Virus record (IMG/VR): IMGVR_UViG_3300030406_003045
Span: 1-33,931 of that record
Strand: one strand, 5' to 3'
Origin: a virus
Length of the DNA stretch: 33,931 nucleotides
Shown: piece after piece, positions 19,456 to 27,386 of the stretch
How positions within the stretch are numbered: position 1 is the first letter of the stretch
Layout of the letters: each line of letters starts with the position of its first letter
Notes under the pieces: model-generated
The model's input: only the letters and a program-made list of their open reading frames with translations
Database searches by the model: none
What the model was told of the DNA's origin: nothing
Position numbers and translations under genes: made by a program

Positions 19456-21380
19456 TGGCTTTTGCAGTTAACGACAGGGTAAAAGAAACCAGCACGACTA
19501 CAGGCACTGGCACTCTCTCGTTGGCTGGTGCGCTCACGGGGTTCCAAACCTTTGTAGCTGGTATAGGTAACAGCAACACTACCTACTATGCGATTGTTCA
19601 CGAAAGTGCCAATGAGTTTGAGGTAGGTATTGGAACCGTAACGGATGCTTCGCCTGACACATTATCTCGTACAACTATACTAGAAAGCTCAAACAGCGAT
19701 AGTGCGGTTAATTTTTCGGCTGGCACAAAGACTGTGTTCTGTACGCTGCCTGCTGAAAAAGCACTTCTGGTGCCTGGGTCGGGTGATCTAACGATTGACG
19801 CGCCTGCTGACATTATTCTTGATGCAGATGGTGCGGATGTTTTGCTGAAAGATGCTGGCACACAATATGCTGCGCTGACTAATTCTTCTGGCAATCTAGT
19901 CTTAAAGTCAGGTTCTACTACTGCGATCACATTTGACGGAGCTAATGCAACGTTTGCTGGGACTGTCACAATAGGCAGTGCTGGTATTAGTGAAGCAGAG
20001 CTAGAGATACTTGACGGAGCAACTGTCACTACGGACGAGTTGAACGTACTCGACGGTATTACCTCTACAGTAGCGGAACTAAATATCGTTGATGGAAATA
20101 CTTCAGCTTCATCGGTCACAGTGGCTGATGCAGACCGCGTTGTGTTTAACGATGCAGGTACGATGAAGCAGGTGGCTGTTACAGACTTAGCCGCATACTT
20201 CGACGATGAAATTACAGCAATGCCTAACCTTACGTCTGTCGGTACGCTAACTGCGTTGACAGTGGATGATGTAGCGATAGACGGTAAAGTGATTACCATG
20301 ACCGGCTCCACCAGTGACACTGCTACGTTTACGGTGGGAACAAACGGCACACTAGACATTGTTACAACAGATGACGCAGCGGCGGCTGCGAACATACAGA
20401 TCACCGCAGATGGTACAGCAGAGCTTGCTGGCACTACAGTCACCTTGGATTCATCAGGTGGTATTACATTAGACGCAGATGGTGGCACAATTACCTTTGC
20501 TGATGGCGGCTCATCGCTGGGCACAATCACATCATCTGGATATTCAGGCACTGCCGCAGTCGCTACTACTGTCACTGTTAGCGATAGCACAGCAAACACA
20601 AACTTCCCGATTGTGTTTCATGATGAGTCAAACGGATTGCTAGATGACACTGGCGCACTGCGATACAACCCAAGCACGGGTGAGTTGTTGGTTCCAAAGC
20701 TCACGGTATCAGGAACAACCACAACAGTAGATACAGTTACGATGAACGCGCAAAACGCGATTATCTTTGAAGGTGCCACTGCTGATGCCCACGAAACGAC
20801 ACTTACAATCGTAGACCCAACAGCAGACAGAACAATCAATCTACCCAATCAATCAGGAACAATTCCTGTTCTAAATGCTGCGAGTAATACAGCAATTACA
20901 TCAACTCCAGAAGAGCTAAACATACTTGATGGTGTGACTGCGACAGCAAGTGAGCTTAATATTTTAGACGGTGTAACCGCGACAGCTACTGAACTAAATA
21001 TAATGGATGGTAATACGTCAGCCTCTAGCACAACGGTAGCAGATGCTGATCGTGTAGTTTTCAATGACGCTGGCACTATGAAGCAGGTCGCTGTCACTGA
21101 CATAGACACTTATATTTCTGCCACAACAAAAACTCTGACGAACAAAACTCTGACCACACCAACAATAACAACACCTGTTGTAAACGCGGGACTACAGTTA
21201 AAAAATGGATCTACATCAGCAGGGTTTGTAGAGTTCTTTGAGGATAGCGACAACGGCACAAACAAGGTAACGCTTATCGGCCCAGCCTCTACTGCCGATG
21301 CAACGCTGACACTACCCAGTGCAACAGGCACAGTGGCAACCACAGATGATGCAACAGCATTGGCAATCGCGTTAGGATAA
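19455..21380 (+). CDS. Long repetitive tail fibre protein
   Basis: The 641-residue protein has an N-terminal block (1-110) that may dock on the tail, then a long Thr/Ser/Ala-rich shaft. The shaft holds ELNILDG-type heptads: four at about 182-212 and three at 483-517. Two copies of a module GNTSASS.TVADADRVVFND plus AGTMKQVAVTD lie at 213-246 and 518-551. The end has TKTLTNKTLTTPTITTPVVN and a final LPSATGTVATTDD. These elements are common in trimeric phage fibres. There is no S74 domain here, unlike three later fibre genes. A long antisense ORF (19598-20599) is only a shadow of its biased composition. Confidence 0.85.
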   Translation: MAFAVNDRVKETSTTTGTGTLSLAGALTGFQTFVAGIGNSNTTYYAIVHESANEFEVGIGTVTDASPDTLSRTTILESSNSDSAVNFSAGTKTVFCTLPAEKALLVPGSGDLTIDAPADIILDADGADVLLKDAGTQYAALTNSSGNLVLKSGSTTAITFDGANATFAGTVTIGSAGISEAELEILDGATVTTDELNVLDGITSTVAELNIVDGNTSASSVTVADADRVVFNDAGTMKQVAVTDLAAYFDDEITAMPNLTSVGTLTALTVDDVAIDGKVITMTGSTSDTATFTVGTNGTLDIVTTDDAAAAANIQITADGTAELAGTTVTLDSSGGITLDADGGTITFADGGSSLGTITSSGYSGTAAVATTVTVSDSTANTNFPIVFHDESNGLLDDTGALRYNPSTGELLVPKLTVSGTTTTVDTVTMNAQNAIIFEGATADAHETTLTIVDPTADRTINLPNQSGTIPVLNAASNTAITSTPEELNILDGVTATASELNILDGVTATATELNIMDGNTSASSTTVADADRVVFNDAGTMKQVAVTDIDTYISATTKTLTNKTLTTPTITTPVVNAGLQLKNGSTSAGFVEFFEDSDNGTNKVTLIGPASTADATLTLPSATGTVATTDDATALAIALG

Positions 21381-21383
21381 AAC

Positions 21384-21734
21384 ATGGCTAATACATTTAA
21401 GGTAAAAACAAACGCGGCAATGCCAGCTTCAGCAGGCACACCGCTTACGCTTTACACCTGCCCCGGCTCTACAACATCTGTTGTCCTTGGCCTGATACTT
21501 TGCAACGTAGGCACAGCACAACACACTGTAGATGTGCAGTTGGTTTCGGACACCAGCGATACAGAAACAAACGAAACAGTGAAGCTGTTGGAGAATGTGC
21601 CGATACCTGTAGGCTCATCGTTAGAGGTTTTGTCTGGCGGTAAAGTTGTATTGCAGGCTACAGATGTTTTAAAAATTGACGCAGATACGGCGGCAAAGAT
21701 TGATGCGACACTGAGCATTATGGAGATTACCTGA
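21384..21734 (+). CDS. Small virion structural protein
   Basis: The 116-residue protein starts MANTFKVKTNAAMPASAGTP and contains TLYTCPGSTTSVVLGLILCN, TVDVQLVSDTSDTE and VPIPVGSSLEVLSGGKVVL. It looks like one beta-sandwich, a type I recall from cyanophage and pelagiphage virions. It is sandwiched between two fibre genes, with the stop overlapping the next ATG. A collar, fibre-cap or fibre-connector part is likely. Confidence 0.75.
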   Translation: MANTFKVKTNAAMPASAGTPLTLYTCPGSTTSVVLGLILCNVGTAQHTVDVQLVSDTSDTETNETVKLLENVPIPVGSSLEVLSGGKVVLQATDVLKIDADTAAKIDATLSIMEIT

Positions 21735-22942
21735 TGGGTTATACTGGCAAGAAGCCCACTAACGTAGTCGATGTCAGCGAAACGCAATCACTTACGGTTG
21801 ATGGCGACCTTACTGTTGACACCAACACTCTGAAGGTAGACAGCGCAAACAATCGGGTGGGAGTGGGGACTGCTTCACCAGCACATGAATTAGTTATACA
21901 AACTGCATCGGCAGACCCTACGTTTCGTATTCATGCCGATACAGATTCATCGCCCGTTCCAGCCCTTGAGCTTATGCGTGGTGCTAATGATACCTTCGGG
22001 GCTGATATTTACACCGATTACAGGTTGTCTGTTAATGCTGGTGATTTGAAGATTGAAAAAGCGGCAAGCGGCACAACAACTACGCCTATGACAATAGATG
22101 CGACTGGACGCTTACTTGTAGCAAAAACTGCCGCTGACAGCGGTGTAGCAGGATTTGAGGCTCGTAACACTGGAGAGACTTTTGCAACTGCATCAGGAAC
22201 AGCACCTTTTTATGCTCATAGATTATCTGATGATGGGGACATAGCAATATTTCAAGCGGCTGGAACAACGGTTGCTAAAATTACTGTGTCATCAAGTGAT
22301 AATATAGCTTTTGGTGCTACCGCCGCTTCTGGTTCAGGACTTTTTTACTTTAGTGGCAGTGGGGGCATACCAATTATTTTGCCAGCCAAAGCAAATTCTG
22401 CTGTGGATAATGAAGTAGATTTAGGACGTTCCGCACAACGCTTCCAAGATATTTTTGCTAGCAACGGAACCATTCAAACATCTGACCAGAATGAAAAGCA
22501 AGATATCGCCAGCTTAACTAGCGCAGAAATTACTGCCGCCAAAGCAATCAGCAAACTATTCAAGACTTTTAAATGGAAAGATAGGGTTGCGTCAAAGGGG
22601 GATAGTGCAAGAACACATGCTGGCGTTATCGCACAAGAAGTGCAATCAGCTATGAGCGATGCAGGGCTTGACGTAACCAAATATGCTTTCTGGTGTTCTG
22701 ATACTTTCTGGGAAAAAGATGTTGAAGTACCAGCAGTAGAAGCTGACGAAGAAAACGGCACCAAAGCAAGGGACGCATTTACCCGTACAGATGTTTATGA
22801 AACAGAAGAGGAAGCACCTGAAGGCGCAACAGAGTGCACCCGTCTTGGCATCCGGTATCCCGAATTGTTGGCGTTCATCGGTGCGGCTACTGAACAGCGT
22901 TTGACCGATATTGAAACACGATTGACTACACTGGAGGGCTAG
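21734..22942 (+). CDS. Tail fibre with S74 self-cleaving chaperone (1)
   Basis: The 402-residue protein opens MGYTGKKPTNVVDVSE, with beta repeats (NNRVGVGTASPAHELVIQ, LRNG-like fibre units) up to about 245. The C-terminal ~150 residues are a peptidase S74 / intramolecular chaperone domain: SDQNEKQDI carries the catalytic pair S250 and K255, followed by HAGVIAQEVQSAM, RYPELLAFIGA and a terminal coiled coil (TEQRLTDIETRLTTLEG). Known S74 domains help fibre trimers fold and then cut themselves off just before the Ser. An unusual acidic, Tyr/Glu-rich insert lies at about 325-370. Confidence 0.85.
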   Translation: MGYTGKKPTNVVDVSETQSLTVDGDLTVDTNTLKVDSANNRVGVGTASPAHELVIQTASADPTFRIHADTDSSPVPALELMRGANDTFGADIYTDYRLSVNAGDLKIEKAASGTTTTPMTIDATGRLLVAKTAADSGVAGFEARNTGETFATASGTAPFYAHRLSDDGDIAIFQAAGTTVAKITVSSSDNIAFGATAASGSGLFYFSGSGGIPIILPAKANSAVDNEVDLGRSAQRFQDIFASNGTIQTSDQNEKQDIASLTSAEITAAKAISKLFKTFKWKDRVASKGDSARTHAGVIAQEVQSAMSDAGLDVTKYAFWCSDTFWEKDVEVPAVEADEENGTKARDAFTRTDVYETEEEAPEGATECTRLGIRYPELLAFIGAATEQRLTDIETRLTTLEG

Positions 22943-24034
22943 ATGGCAAGCAAAGCAAGACAACTAGCACAATCTGCAAGCGCACCTGATGGTCGTAAGA
23001 ATATTGTAATAAATGGTGCAATGAACGTCTGTCAAAGAGCAACTTCAGTATCTGGTTTGGGTGATGTATCGAATAGCGGATATCACGTTCAAGATAGGTT
23101 TGATATGGTTTTTAGCACTTCTGGACGTTTTACTGTGTCTCAAGACAGTGATGCGCCAGCAGGGTTTAGTTCAGCAATGAAGCTGGCTTGTACAACTGCT
23201 GATACTTCTATTGCGGCTGATGAGTTTGGGCTTATTTCTTATCAAATAGAAGGTCAAGATTTGCAACATTTGCATAAAGGAACTTCGAGCGCAAAAGAAC
23301 TGACGTTGTCTTTTTATGCAAAAGCAAATGCCTCAAAAACTTATGTAGTTGAAATGAGAGACTATGATAACAGCAGAATAATGTCCAAAGCATTTACGGT
23401 TGGAACAAGCTATAGTCGCATTGAGTTGACTTTCCCTGCCGACACAACAGGAGAGCTTGATAATGATAACGCCAGAAGTTTTGCAATTAATATTTTTATT
23501 CATGCTGGCAGTACTTATTCCAGTGGCACTTTAGGCACAACGTGGGCAGCTTCGGTCACAGCCAATCGTGCGGCGGGAGTTGAAAGTTTTTTCAGCAGTA
23601 CAGACAACACATTTTTCATAACAGGCATCCAACTTGAAGTCGGCTCAGTAGCCACTGAGTTTGAGCATCGCACTTTTGCTGAAGATTTGCAGTTGTGTCA
23701 GAGGTATTTTTATAACAGCGTCCAAGAAACCTCTGGCATTAATGCACATATGATTCACATTTTAGGAGTATTCACAACTATTAGAGGTTTTTTTGGTCTA
23801 GATGCCCCAGTGCCTATGAGGAGTGCGCCTACTATTGGTATTACAGGTAGTGCTAATCTTAGAACAGGAAATTTAACGGCTGAAGGCACGATAAGCTCCA
23901 CAGCTATTTATGCGGCAACGTTTAATAATACAAGATTTTCTATAGATGTTGCTTTTGGTTCTAGTACAGCTAATACATTTAGAGGCATATCATTGGGGCA
24001 AAATGGTGGGTTTCTACTTGATGCGGAGCTTTAA
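22943..24034 (+). CDS. Putative receptor-binding tail protein
   Basis: The 363-residue protein has KNIVINGAMNVCQRATSVSG at about 19-38, a beta-jelly-roll region resembling carbohydrate-binding folds (ELTLSFYAKANASKTYVVEM, then TGIQLEVGSVATEFEHRTFA and EDLQLCQRYFY), and a C-terminal beta part. The NGAM.V.QR opening and the EFEHR..A.DL.LCQRYF block are typical of phage host-recognition proteins. No S74 domain follows, so it is a different tip type from its neighbours. It directly follows fibre 1, with one base of clearance. Confidence 0.82.
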   Translation: MASKARQLAQSASAPDGRKNIVINGAMNVCQRATSVSGLGDVSNSGYHVQDRFDMVFSTSGRFTVSQDSDAPAGFSSAMKLACTTADTSIAADEFGLISYQIEGQDLQHLHKGTSSAKELTLSFYAKANASKTYVVEMRDYDNSRIMSKAFTVGTSYSRIELTFPADTTGELDNDNARSFAINIFIHAGSTYSSGTLGTTWAASVTANRAAGVESFFSSTDNTFFITGIQLEVGSVATEFEHRTFAEDLQLCQRYFYNSVQETSGINAHMIHILGVFTTIRGFFGLDAPVPMRSAPTIGITGSANLRTGNLTAEGTISSTAIYAATFNNTRFSIDVAFGSSTANTFRGISLGQNGGFLLDAEL

Positions 24035-24036
24035 AA

Positions 24037-24210
24037 ATGAATATTACATCAGCACAGTATAGAAAAAATCTTGAGGGTGATAACTACGCTGTAATTGCAG
24101 TTATTGATGGTCAGACATGGGGTGTTCCAATGCAAGTGGGTAATCGCCACTATGACGAAATACTACGACAAGTAGAAGCCGGAACACTAACAATACAGGA
24201 CGCAGACTAA
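24037..24210 (+). CDS. Small protein ahead of fibre gene 2
   Basis: The 57-residue ORF begins MNITSAQYRKNLEGDNYAVI and ends NRHYDEILRQVEAGTLTIQD, AD. The closing NRHY.EILR.VEAG.L.I..AD pattern is one I recall from small phage tail-region proteins, sometimes thought to be assembly chaperones. The ATG comes two bases after the receptor gene and its stop overlaps the next ATG. It is absent from the computed long-ORF list size range but its sequence is clearly coding. Confidence 0.72.
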   Translation: MNITSAQYRKNLEGDNYAVIAVIDGQTWGVPMQVGNRHYDEILRQVEAGTLTIQDAD

Positions 24211-25550
24211 TGGCGTATATAGGCAAAGAACCGGGTAGTGGTCTTCGAGGCAGGTTTATCTACACAGCCACAGCAGGGCAGACTAGCTTTACTGGCGCAG
24301 ACAGCCTTGGGCGCACACTGACATACACAGATGGTGAGTACACAGATGTGTTTCTCAATGGCGTGAAGCTAGACAAAACAGACTACACCGCCACTAGCGG
24401 CACAAGCATCGTGCTGGACAGCGGAGCTTCCGCAGATGACACGCTAGAGATACTGTCGTTTGACACGTTTGGTTTGTTCTCTGGTGAGTTTGCACAAGAT
24501 GTATCTGTTAGCGGTGACTTAACAATCTCTGACAAAGTTGTTCATTCAGGGGACACAAACACCACAATTCGTTTTGCTGATACTGATACGGTCACTATAG
24601 AAACGGCCGGGACAGAGCGTGTGCGTATCGACAGTTCGGGCAATGTCGGCATCGGAACCTCGCCAGCGCAGACACTCAATGTTGCAGGCGCAGGCGCACG
24701 AATATATCTCACAGATGCAAATGAAGATATCGACATGGATGCTTCTGCCAATGGGCAACTGCAACTTGATGGCAACGGCTACGCTGGTGCAATCGCTCTC
24801 AACGATGACGGTATGCAAATTTATCACAATTCTAGTAGTCGTGCGCTAATATTTGGCATTAATGAAACGGAGCGTATGCGTATCGACAGTTCGGGCAATG
24901 TGGCAATCGGAGCGACATCAACAACAAAAAAACTTGAGGTGCGTGGACAGGGACTATTTACGTCAGATGGAAACTATAGAGCTAGTAATACCGGAGTTTT
25001 GAACGTATCTCCAAGTGGCAATCTAGGTATTGGATTCGGTGGAGATACTGATGCAAATTATTTTGCCACAATTTTCCACAATGCCAGTAACACGGCAGTC
25101 GGTTCTATTTTTGTAGATGCGTCAAGCACATCGTATTCCACATCTTCAGACTATCGCTTAAAAGAAAATGTCGTTGAACTTACGGGTGCTATTGATCGCG
25201 TTAAGACACTAGCCCCAAAGCGGTTCAATTTTATAACTGACCCCGACAATACAGTTGATGGTTTTTTAGCGCATGAAGTCACGGCTGTACCTGAAGCAAT
25301 CACTGGAATCAAAGACGAAACAGAGGCTATTGGTGATGTAAAAGACGCCGATGGCAATGTTGTAGAAAGCAAAGTGGTCAAACCAGAAACGCTTGAAGAT
25401 AGTTACATTTGGACAGAAACGGGGACACGACCTGTCTATCAAGGAATTGACCAAGCTAAGTTAGTTCCTGTACTAACTGCCGCACTGCAAGAGGCCATAG
25501 CAGAAATCGAAACTCTGAAAACTAAAGTTGCGGCACTAGAGGCTGGATAA
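24210..25550 (+). CDS. Tail fibre with S74 self-cleaving chaperone (2)
   Basis: The 446-residue protein has an N-terminal domain (AYIGKEPGSGLRGRFIYTAT, then LTYTDGEYTDVFLNGVKLD) that is a common fibre-base fold in marine phages, a shaft with two RIDSSGNV.IG units, and a C-terminal S74 domain: SDYRLKENV with S313 and K318, HEVTAVPEAITG, then coiled coil (LQEAIAEIETLKTKVAALEA). The N-terminal GVKLD.TDY module probably attaches to the tail. Its S74 domain is not closely similar to the one in fibre 1. Confidence 0.86.
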   Translation: MAYIGKEPGSGLRGRFIYTATAGQTSFTGADSLGRTLTYTDGEYTDVFLNGVKLDKTDYTATSGTSIVLDSGASADDTLEILSFDTFGLFSGEFAQDVSVSGDLTISDKVVHSGDTNTTIRFADTDTVTIETAGTERVRIDSSGNVGIGTSPAQTLNVAGAGARIYLTDANEDIDMDASANGQLQLDGNGYAGAIALNDDGMQIYHNSSSRALIFGINETERMRIDSSGNVAIGATSTTKKLEVRGQGLFTSDGNYRASNTGVLNVSPSGNLGIGFGGDTDANYFATIFHNASNTAVGSIFVDASSTSYSTSSDYRLKENVVELTGAIDRVKTLAPKRFNFITDPDNTVDGFLAHEVTAVPEAITGIKDETEAIGDVKDADGNVVESKVVKPETLEDSYIWTETGTRPVYQGIDQAKLVPVLTAALQEAIAEIETLKTKVAALEAG

Positions 25551-25551
25551 G

Positions 25552-25971
25552 ATGTTCGGTGAGTTAGCATTTTCAGATCGAGGTTTTTCTGCACATGGAG
25601 CGATAGTTAGTGAAGCGTCTAGCCAGAGCTTTAGTGCAACTCAAACTTCCACGCCCACGCTAATAGCCATACCCCCGGCTATTGTTACAGATTTTAATTT
25701 TACGAAAACATCCGCTGCTTTTGTTGTTATTGAAGATAGCGCGACTATAGATGCTAACTTTACACAAACCACGGCAGCAATTTATATCGCTAGTGGTGTA
25801 GGTTCCCTAATCGGTATTTTTAATGTAACTTCTAACGGAGAGCTTTTATTTGCTCCACTTGATGCGGCGACTTCAGCAGAAAGTTGGACAAATATTACGC
25901 ATACAGGAGATAGTTGGACAACGATAACACCATCAGGTTCTGAGTCTTATACCGATGTTGATACAAATTAG
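25552..25971 (+). CDS. Small Ser/Thr-rich structural protein
   Basis: The 139-residue protein starts MFGELAFSDRGFSAHGAIVS and is rich in Ser, Thr and Ala, with repeated TDFNFTKTSAAF / IDANFTQTTAAI units at about 44-78. The end SWTNITHTGDSWTTITPSGS resembles a module seen at the ends of some marine phage fibre proteins. It looks like a virion beta protein linking two fibre genes. No function can be assigned. Confidence 0.68.
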   Translation: MFGELAFSDRGFSAHGAIVSEASSQSFSATQTSTPTLIAIPPAIVTDFNFTKTSAAFVVIEDSATIDANFTQTTAAIYIASGVGSLIGIFNVTSNGELLFAPLDAATSAESWTNITHTGDSWTTITPSGSESYTDVDTN

Positions 25972-25982
25972 AGGACGGGACA

Positions 25983-27386
25983 GTGACTACTACAACGACA
26001 TATAGCAACAATCTTGGCATTACTCTAATCGGCACGGGTCAACAGGCTGGAACGTGGGGCACAACCACTAATACAAACTTTGAGTTGCTAGATGAAGCAA
26101 TCAACGGTGTTGTAACTCTGACGCTTTCAGCTACTGGCTCAACAGGTAGCCCTAACGATCAAACGATTGCAGATGGAACGTCTTCCACACTACGTCACAA
26201 GTACATTAATGTTACGAGTGGTAGCGATTTGGGCGGCACAGTTTACCTTCGCTTACTTGATAACGCGGTAGAAAAGATTGCAATCATTAAAAACAGCCTA
26301 GCGGGTAGCCAGTCACTTGTTTTGATACAAGGGACATACGATGCTGCCAATGTTTTAACTTTAGCAAATGGTAAAACGGTTGTAGCAAAGTTCGACGGGG
26401 GAGGATCGGGTGCAACAGTTGTTAATGCGCTGGGTGATTTAGCTATTGATGCTGTAGATAATGTTTCTGTTACAGCAAACAACAGCACAAATGAAAGTGT
26501 GTTTCCCGTTTTTGTTGATGGTGCTACCGGGGCACAAGGTCTAGAAAGCGACACAGGTTTTACCTACAACCCAAGCACAGGTGTTTTAACAACCACTTCT
26601 GTTACGGGTAATCTTACAGGTAACGTCACAGGTAATGTTACCGGTAATGTTACAGGTAACGTCACAGGTAATGTGACCGGTAACACAAGCGGCTCATCTG
26701 GGAGTTGCACTGGTAATTCTGCAACAGCTACTGCACTTGCAAGTGCGCGAACAATTACTTTGGCAGGAGATGTTACATCTAGTGCCGTATCGTTTGATGG
26801 CAGTGCAAATATTACAATCACCACCGCACAAGCAAATAACTCTGTTGATTTGACGACGCACACAACAGGAAATTATGTAGCTGGGATTAGCGGTGGCACA
26901 GGTGTAACAGCAAGTGGTTCTGGTAGTGAAGGGGCAACTGTTACTTTAAGTATCGGTCAAGATGTCCAAACCACTGCAAGTGTTCAGTTTACTTCGCTTG
27001 GTGTGGGCGCGTCTGCATCTGGTACTGCGGGTGAGATAAGAGCTACGAATGATATCACAGCGTTCTTTTCTTCTGATGAACGACTTAAAGAAAACATTTG
27101 TTATATCGAAGAAGCTCTAGACAAAGTGGCACAGATTCAGGGCGTGGAGTTTGACTGGACAGACGACTACATGCAGAACCGTGGGGGTGAAGACGGGCTG
27201 TTTGTACGCAAACACGATGTTGGGCTAATTGCCCAGGATGTAGAAAAAGTGTTGCCAGAAGTAGTTGCCAATCGAGAAGATGGTTACAAAGCCATCAAGT
27301 ATGATCGTGTAGTAGCTTTGCTGGTCAATGCTGTGCATGAGCTAACAAACAAAGTTGAAGATCTTGAAGCTAAACTGGAGAGTTAG
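25983..27386 (+). CDS. Tail fibre with S74 self-cleaving chaperone (3)
   Basis: The 467-residue protein uses a GTG start at 25983 with GAGGA a few bases upstream. The N-terminal TYSNNLGITLIGTGQQAGTW then GTTTNTNFELLDEAI is typical of fibre N-termini. The shaft includes a GNVT tandem repeat (209-232), and the C-terminus is an S74 domain with SDERLKENI (S364, K369), KHDVGLIAQDVEKVLPEV, YDRVVALLVNAVHEL and a coiled coil. It is the third S74 fibre in the cluster, each with a different N-terminal half. Confidence 0.86.
   Translation: MTTTTTYSNNLGITLIGTGQQAGTWGTTTNTNFELLDEAINGVVTLTLSATGSTGSPNDQTIADGTSSTLRHKYINVTSGSDLGGTVYLRLLDNAVEKIAIIKNSLAGSQSLVLIQGTYDAANVLTLANGKTVVAKFDGGGSGATVVNALGDLAIDAVDNVSVTANNSTNESVFPVFVDGATGAQGLESDTGFTYNPSTGVLTTTSVTGNLTGNVTGNVTGNVTGNVTGNVTGNTSGSSGSCTGNSATATALASARTITLAGDVTSSAVSFDGSANITITTAQANNSVDLTTHTTGNYVAGISGGTGVTASGSGSEGATVTLSIGQDVQTTASVQFTSLGVGASASGTAGEIRATNDITAFFSSDERLKENICYIEEALDKVAQIQGVEFDWTDDYMQNRGGEDGLFVRKHDVGLIAQDVEKVLPEVVANREDGYKAIKYDRVVALLVNAVHELTNKVEDLEAKLES
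26607..26678 (+). repeat. Six 12-bp GGTAAYNTNACM tandem repeats
   Basis: Units start at 26607, 26619, 26631, 26643, 26655 and 26667, encoding GNLT once and GNVT five times, with a partial seventh unit. Copies 2 and 5 are identical, as are most of 3 and 4, so slippage or recombination can change the copy number and shaft length without breaking frame. Confidence 0.9.

Noticed and set aside
19598-20599. 333-codon antisense ORF inside the long fibre gene
   Set aside because: Its Val/Ser/Ala/Pro-rich product mirrors the codon bias of the fibre repeats; no start signal and no motif.
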